Source: UBA1359 sp035411265
GTDB lineage: Bacteria; Patescibacteriota; Patescibacteriia; Patescibacteriales; Patescibacteriaceae
Direction: 5' to 3'
DNA length: 10,811 nt
NCBI GenBank assembly: GCA_035411265.1
Contig: DAONSQ010000019.1
Span: forward strand, 1 to 10,811
Shown here: positions 7,646-10,811 of the stretch, piece after piece
Numbering within the stretch: the first letter of the stretch is position 1
Layout: each line of letters opens with the position of its first letter
Translations under genes and position numbers: made by a program
Notes under the pieces: generated by a model
Told to the model about the DNA's origin: nothing
What the model saw: the letters and a program-made list of their open reading frames with translations, nothing else
The model's database searches: none

Positions 7646-8935
7646 TTAATTGAAAGTAAGCTGTTGTTTTAAGGCTTCTTGATTGTCAACACGACCAATA
7701 ATCGCCAAATTAAGACCGTGATTTACAAAAATTTCTTGAGCAACTGCTCGAATTTCTTCAGCAGTAACCGCTTGCACTTTAGCTAAAAATTCCTGGGGAT
7801 TGTCTAGATTGTTCTGGACTTTACCCTGACTTAGAGCCATTACTTGTTGGCGAGCATACCACTGCGCCAGATCATCGGAACCTTCCAGTCCCAAAACCAA
7901 ACGGCCAGTAATAAATTTTTTAATACGCTCTAATTCTTCTTCTCCGACTAACTCAGTTGTTAACTTTTTGTATTCACTAATAATAGTTGTGATGGCTTGA
8001 GTTAGAGCATCTTTTTTAATTCCGGCGGCCGTCACTAAATACCCAGTATCAGTATATTTCTCAATATTAGTTCGAACATAATAAGCTAATCCCTGGCGCT
8101 CTCTAATCTGTAAAAATAATCGTGAACTCATCGAACCACCTAGAATAGAAGCCAGTAAGCGAGCTGGCATTTCGGAGTGGTGGCCATAAGGAAAAGCCCT
8201 AACTCCCAAGGCTAAATGAATTTGATCGGTGTCTTTATCAGCTACCAGAAATCTTGGTTCAGTTTGATTTTCAACAACCGCTACTTTATCAGAAAAGTTA
8301 ATTGTCTCTGGCCACTGAGCAAAATATTTATTCACTAAGCTATCAACATTTTCTGGCAGCCTACCAGCTAAACAGATAGTTGTCCTTTCTCGGCCATAAT
8401 TGCTTTGCCAATAATTTACAAAATCTTCACGGCTGAAAGCTCCCACGGTTGCTTTATTACCAGCTGTGTCCCAACCAGCTGGCGTATCACCGTAAAGCAC
8501 GCGCTCAAAGACATCCTCCAAATGCATCATCGGATTGTCTTCGTACATGTTAATTTCTTCAATAATTACACCACGTTCACGATCAATTTCTTCAGCTGAA
8601 AACTGAGAATGAAGCAACATATCGCTTAAAACATCTAGCGCTACTTCAGCCTGATCAGCCGCACATTTAACATAATAGCCAGTGTATTCTTTGCTGGTAA
8701 AAGCATTATATTCGCCACCAATCGCATCTAATTCACTAGAAATAGCCAAAGTCGTTGGACGATTGGTTGTCCCCTTAAAAAACATGTGTTCCAAAAAATG
8801 AGATAGGCCGCTTTGACGAGCGGTTTCATGCTTGGAGCCAACTGCTACCACGACCAAAGCTGTAAAAGTTGGGCAATCGGTTAATGGAACTTTTAAAACA
8901 AGAGGTTGTTCAGTATTAATTTGCCTTTGCCACAT
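7646..8935 (-). CDS. M16-family zinc peptidase (PqqL/MPP-like processing protease)
   Basis: Zinc metallopeptidase of the inverted-motif M16 (pitrilysin) family, 429 residues, the usual size of the single-unit M16B members that act as dimers or pairs. The inverted zinc motif HFLEH gives His46, Glu49 and His50; the third ligand Glu126 lies 76 residues later in VIIEEINMYEDNP. The C-terminal half keeps the family block SSRLFLQIRERQGLAYY (271-287), including Arg273 and Tyr286, used for substrate binding. Both halves are thus present in one chain, and the active site is intact. There is no signal peptide, so the protein is predicted to be cytoplasmic. It begins 3 bases after the glyS stop and ends 10 bases before the helicase, so it belongs to that operon. 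Its substrate is unknown; a role in peptide clearance or processing is an inference from the family. Confidence 0.94.
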   Translation of the reverse strand: MWQRQINTEQPLVLKVPLTDCPTFTALVVVAVGSKHETARQSGLSHFLEHMFFKGTTNRPTTLAISSELDAIGGEYNAFTSKEYTGYYVKCAADQAEVALDVLSDMLLHSQFSAEEIDRERGVIIEEINMYEDNPMMHLEDVFERVLYGDTPAGWDTAGNKATVGAFSREDFVNYWQSNYGRERTTICLAGRLPENVDSLVNKYFAQWPETINFSDKVAVVENQTEPRFLVADKDTDQIHLALGVRAFPYGHHSEMPARLLASILGGSMSSRLFLQIRERQGLAYYVRTNIEKYTDTGYLVTAAGIKKDALTQAITTIISEYKKLTTELVGEEELERIKKFITGRLVLGLEGSDDLAQWYARQQVMALSQGKVQNNLDNPQEFLAKVQAVTAEEIRAVAQEIFVNHGLNLAIIGRVDNQEALKQQLTFN

Positions 8936-8938
8936 AAT

Positions 8939-10321
8939 TTAATCCAATTTAGAAGCTAAATAAGTAGTAAGTTCCTCCAATTTAACCGTGGTTTGTTCCA
9001 TGGTATCGCGATCTCTGACTGTAACTGTACCCTTTTCTAAAGTATCAAAATCAACCGTTACACAATAAGGTGTCCCGATCTCATCTTGGCGTCGATAACG
9101 CTTGCCAACATTGCCACTATCATCAAACTCGGCTCGCCAGCGCATCTTAAGCTGGTCAAAAACCTCTTGAGCCTTGGCCATCAGTTCTGGCTTATTTCTT
9201 AATAAAGGAAAAACTGCTACTTTAACTGGGGCTAAACTAGGCTTAAACTTTAAGACAATCCGCTTGTCGCCTTCAGCCACTTCTTCTTCGCAGTAAGCCT
9301 CAGCAAGAAGCATCAAGAAAACTCGGCCGACACCAGAGGATGATTCGACAATATGCGGAATATATTTATTATTGTTAGCTTGGTCAAAATAAGTCAGTTC
9401 TTGGCTGGAAGCTTGCTGATGCTGAGTCAAATCATAATTACCGCGAGCGTGAATGCCTTCAACTTCTTGGAAACCAAATGGAAAACGATATTCAATATCA
9501 AAGGCCGCTTTAGCGTAAAAAACCAAACGTTCATGCTCATGCCACTGCAAATTTTCCGGCTTAATTCCTAAAACATTGACATAATAATCCCAGCGACGCT
9601 GTTTCCACAAATTAAAATCTTCTAGCTTATCGGTTGGCTCAATAAAATACTGCATTTCCATCTGTTCAAACTCTCTGGTACGAAAAATAAACTGACGAGC
9701 GGTAATTTCATTACGGAAAGCTTTACCAATCTGGGCAATGCCGAACGGTATCTTGAGCCTAGTGCTATCCATAATATTCTTGTAATTAACATAGATACCC
9801 TGGCAAGTTTCACCGCGCAAATAAACCGGATCACTACCATTGCCAGTAAAATCGCCAAGATTGGATTGAACCAATAAATTAAATTTGCGCACAGTTGTAA
9901 AATCTTGCTGACCGCATTCCGGACATTTAACTACATGGCGATAATCATCAAAAAGCTGGTTAATTTCAGTTTCCGACATCTTTTCATCAGCCTCAATTCC
10001 GGCTTTTTCAAGTAAATGATCAACTCGAAGACGAGCGTGACATTTGCGGCATTCAGTCAAAGGATCAGAAAAACCGGTTACATGGCCGCTAGCCTGCCAA
10101 ATTTTGGGGCTCATAAAAATAGCACTATCAAGTCCGCTAATATTGTCATAGCGATAGACCATTTCCCGCCACCAAGTTTGTTTGATGTTGTTAAGTAGTT
10201 CAACACCATAAGGGCCGTAGTCATAAATTGCCGCCAGTCCGCCATAAATTTCTGATGACGGATAGACAAAACCACGCCGCTTACAAAGGCTGACAATATT
10301 TTCCAAAGTTACTTCAGACAT
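8939..10321 (-). CDS. glyS: Glycyl-tRNA synthetase, single-chain (alpha2) type
   Basis: Cytoplasmic class II enzyme that charges tRNA-Gly with glycine using ATP. The 460-residue length fits the single-chain homodimeric type, not the separate alpha and beta chains of E. coli. Residues 1-60 hold the N-terminal catalytic block with RGFVYPSSEIYGG (16-28). SGHVTGFSDP (78-87) precedes an inserted zinc knuckle, CRKC (91-94) and CPEC (133-136). Motif 2 is FRNE (202-205) with RTREFEQMEM (214-223), and motif 3 is SSGVGRVFLMLL (328-339). The anticodon-binding domain runs from about 366 (VKVAVFPLL) to the end. The ATG lies about 23 bases into the predicted transcript, with no Shine-Dalgarno; an out-of-frame ATG sits 17 bases upstream of it. 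It is the first gene of the unit containing the M16 peptidase and the helicase-nuclease. Confidence 0.97.
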   Translation of the reverse strand: MSEVTLENIVSLCKRRGFVYPSSEIYGGLAAIYDYGPYGVELLNNIKQTWWREMVYRYDNISGLDSAIFMSPKIWQASGHVTGFSDPLTECRKCHARLRVDHLLEKAGIEADEKMSETEINQLFDDYRHVVKCPECGQQDFTTVRKFNLLVQSNLGDFTGNGSDPVYLRGETCQGIYVNYKNIMDSTRLKIPFGIAQIGKAFRNEITARQFIFRTREFEQMEMQYFIEPTDKLEDFNLWKQRRWDYYVNVLGIKPENLQWHEHERLVFYAKAAFDIEYRFPFGFQEVEGIHARGNYDLTQHQQASSQELTYFDQANNNKYIPHIVESSSGVGRVFLMLLAEAYCEEEVAEGDKRIVLKFKPSLAPVKVAVFPLLRNKPELMAKAQEVFDQLKMRWRAEFDDSGNVGKRYRRQDEIGTPYCVTVDFDTLEKGTVTVRDRDTMEQTTVKLEELTTYLASKLD

Positions 10322-10351
10322 AAGATAAAATAAGGCATTAAAGTCATTTTT

Positions 10352-10380
10352 AGTCTAACACCCACCTTAATTTTTGGCAA
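10352..10380 (-). promoter_or_regulatory. Sigma70-type promoter of the glyS operon
   Basis: Read on the minus strand: -35 TTGCCA (10375-10380; 5 of 6 matches), a 17-base spacer, and -10 TAGACT (10352-10357; 4 of 6). The predicted start is near 10345, giving a short, AT-rich leader of about 23 bases. There is no room for a T-box riboswitch, so classical T-box control of glyS is not supported here. Confidence 0.65.
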
Positions 10381-10395
10381 TTGACACGAGATATC

Positions 10396-10424
10396 TTGAC
10401 AGGCCTTAAAATAAGTCCTAAAGT
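10396..10424 (+). promoter_or_regulatory. Sigma70-type promoter of the small plus-strand gene
   Basis: A perfect -35 TTGACA (10396-10401), a 17-base spacer and a -10 TAAAGT (10419-10424; 4 of 6). The predicted start is near 10431, 33 bases before the ATG. A second TTGACA lies at 10381-10386, directly next to the -35 of the divergent glyS promoter; it has no -10 partner at 17 bases. An 8-base palindrome AGATATCT (10389-10396) lies between the two TTGACA copies. The two promoters are back to back, 15 bases apart at their -35 boxes. Confidence 0.6.
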
Positions 10425-10433
10425 AGGGCTTAT
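10411..10433 (+). repeat. Inverted repeat centred on the -10 box (candidate operator or 5' hairpin)
   Basis: The arms ATAAGTCCT (10411-10419) and AGGGCTTAT (10425-10433) pair in 8 of 9 positions, and the mismatch would be a G-U wobble in plus-strand RNA. The 5-base centre AAAGT, together with the last T of the left arm, forms the predicted -10 element. If the predicted start near 10431 is right, the dyad is mostly not transcribed, so a repressor operator is more likely than an RNA hairpin. There is no direct evidence for a binding protein. Confidence 0.45.
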
Positions 10434-10452
10434 CCGAAAGAATAAAATAAAG

Positions 10453-10458
10453 AGGAGG
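10453..10458 (+). promoter_or_regulatory. Strong Shine-Dalgarno AGGAGG of the small plus-strand gene
   Basis: A full AGGAGG with a 5-base spacer to the ATG at 10464. It fixes the start of the gene. It is the only strong ribosome binding site in the window. AGAG (10451-10454) and CTCT (10459-10462) could fold it into a loop, and GCTC and GAGC could pair around the ATG, but both stems are only 4 bp. Confidence 0.85.
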
Positions 10459-10463
10459 CTCTC

Positions 10464-10763
10464 ATGAGCGACGGAATAACCAAAGTAAAAGTCTCTAATG
10501 CTTTTGCTAAACAAAATTCACTCCATTTTAACGTTTATTGTCAGGGGAAAGAACCATTTACAATTAAGGTATCGAAATTACAAGAAATACTCGGTTGGAA
10601 AAAACTAAATGATGACCGAATATGTCATGTTAATAAAATCGCAAAAAAGTACACACTTCATATCAAAAATGGAGAATTGTGTGAAGATGATCGTACTGAA
10701 AAATTAATTTCCTTAATCCAAAAACCAAAACACAAAAATGAGGGCCATCATAAAAACCGGTGA
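10464..10763 (+). CDS. Small basic protein of unknown function
   Basis: Unrecognised 99-residue protein, divergent from the glyS operon. The sequence is lysine-rich and basic overall, with a very basic tail of Lys, His, Asn and Arg (88-99). It has no signal peptide or membrane segment, so it is probably cytoplasmic. The middle alternates strand-like patches (HFNVYCQG, 21-28; FTIKV, 32-36; YTLHIKNG, 63-70) with helix-like ones (KLQEILGW, 38-45; TEKLISLIQ, 78-86). Cys26, 54 and 73 are too scattered for a clear zinc finger. Reality as a gene is well supported: its own promoter, a full AGGAGG at 5 bases, and a terminator 22 bases after the stop. It is the only gene here ending in TGA and the only one on this strand. 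Reading TGA as stop is backed by the terminator; with UGA as a sense codon the frame would run through the hairpin and off the window. A small nucleic-acid-binding or regulatory protein is possible but unproven. Confidence 0.8.
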   Translation: MSDGITKVKVSNAFAKQNSLHFNVYCQGKEPFTIKVSKLQEILGWKKLNDDRICHVNKIAKKYTLHIKNGELCEDDRTEKLISLIQKPKHKNEGHHKNR

Positions 10764-10785
10764 CCCAAAAATAAACAGCTCCCAA

Positions 10786-10811
10786 AGCGCCGAACCAATT
10801 CGGCGCTCTTT
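10786..10811 (+). terminator. Rho-independent terminator, cut by the window end
   Basis: A perfect 9-bp stem AGCGCCGAA (10786-10794) and TTCGGCGCT (10799-10807) with loop CCAA, followed by CTTT at the last bases of the window. The GC-rich stem stands out in an AT-rich background, and it begins 22 bases after the stop of the plus-strand gene. The rest of the U-tract, if any, lies outside. On the opposite strand the stem is followed by TTTGGG, so it would be a poorer terminator for a gene arriving from the right. Confidence 0.88.

Noticed and set aside
10761..10811. Reading TGA as glycine (code 25), extending the plus-strand protein through the window end.
   Set aside because: The extension would translate the terminator hairpin, and the other genes read normally without internal TGA codons.

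Overview
The window is an AT-rich bacterial chromosome segment carrying seven closely packed genes on the minus strand and one short gene on the plus strand at the right end. Several traits suggest a Patescibacteria (CPR, Parcubacteria-like) genome: compact operons with 2 to 24 base spacers, almost no visible Shine-Dalgarno sequences on the minus-strand genes, a UvrD-type helicase fused to an iron-sulfur nuclease, and a Cys-Pro-Tyr-Gly thioredoxin-fold lipoprotein. This placement is an inference from gene style, not a phylogeny. All genes stay open under the standard bacterial code, and the genes inspected use GGN codons for glycine, so nothing points to the UGA-glycine code of Gracilibacteria/SR1.

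There appear to be two minus-strand transcription units. The first is led by glyS (glycyl-tRNA synthetase), followed 3 bases later by an M16 zinc peptidase and 10 bases later by a 974-residue UvrD/PcrA-type helicase with a C-terminal RecB/AddB-like nuclease domain. It starts at a good sigma70-type promoter at 10352-10380. The second starts at another good promoter at 4639-4667. It runs through a metallo-beta-lactamase-fold hydrolase, a small membrane-anchored coiled-coil protein and gyrA (DNA gyrase A), and probably on into a thioredoxin-fold lipoprotein.

The helicase gene is interrupted by ten N bases at 6807-6816, which puts its two halves in different frames. The flanking residues join exactly into the conserved motif GDDDQ-SIYKFRGA when the N bases are deleted, and the joined frame has no remainder. 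The gap is therefore most likely an assembly placeholder of zero real length, not a frameshift or pseudogene.

The right end is different in style. A divergent promoter with a TTGACA -35 box, a 23-base dyad centred on its -10 box and a full AGGAGG ribosome binding site drives an unrecognised 99-residue basic protein. A strong 9-bp hairpin terminator follows at the window edge. It is the only gene in the window with a strong ribosome binding site and the only one ending in TGA. It is the most plausible candidate here for something undescribed, though its function cannot be read from the sequence. The rest of the window is mainly housekeeping: translation, supercoiling, DNA repair and envelope redox chemistry or proteolysis. 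There is no gene-free stretch over 300 bases; the largest gaps are 4592-4700 and 10322-10463, both holding promoters. No tRNA, rRNA, CRISPR array, insertion sequence or attachment site was seen.
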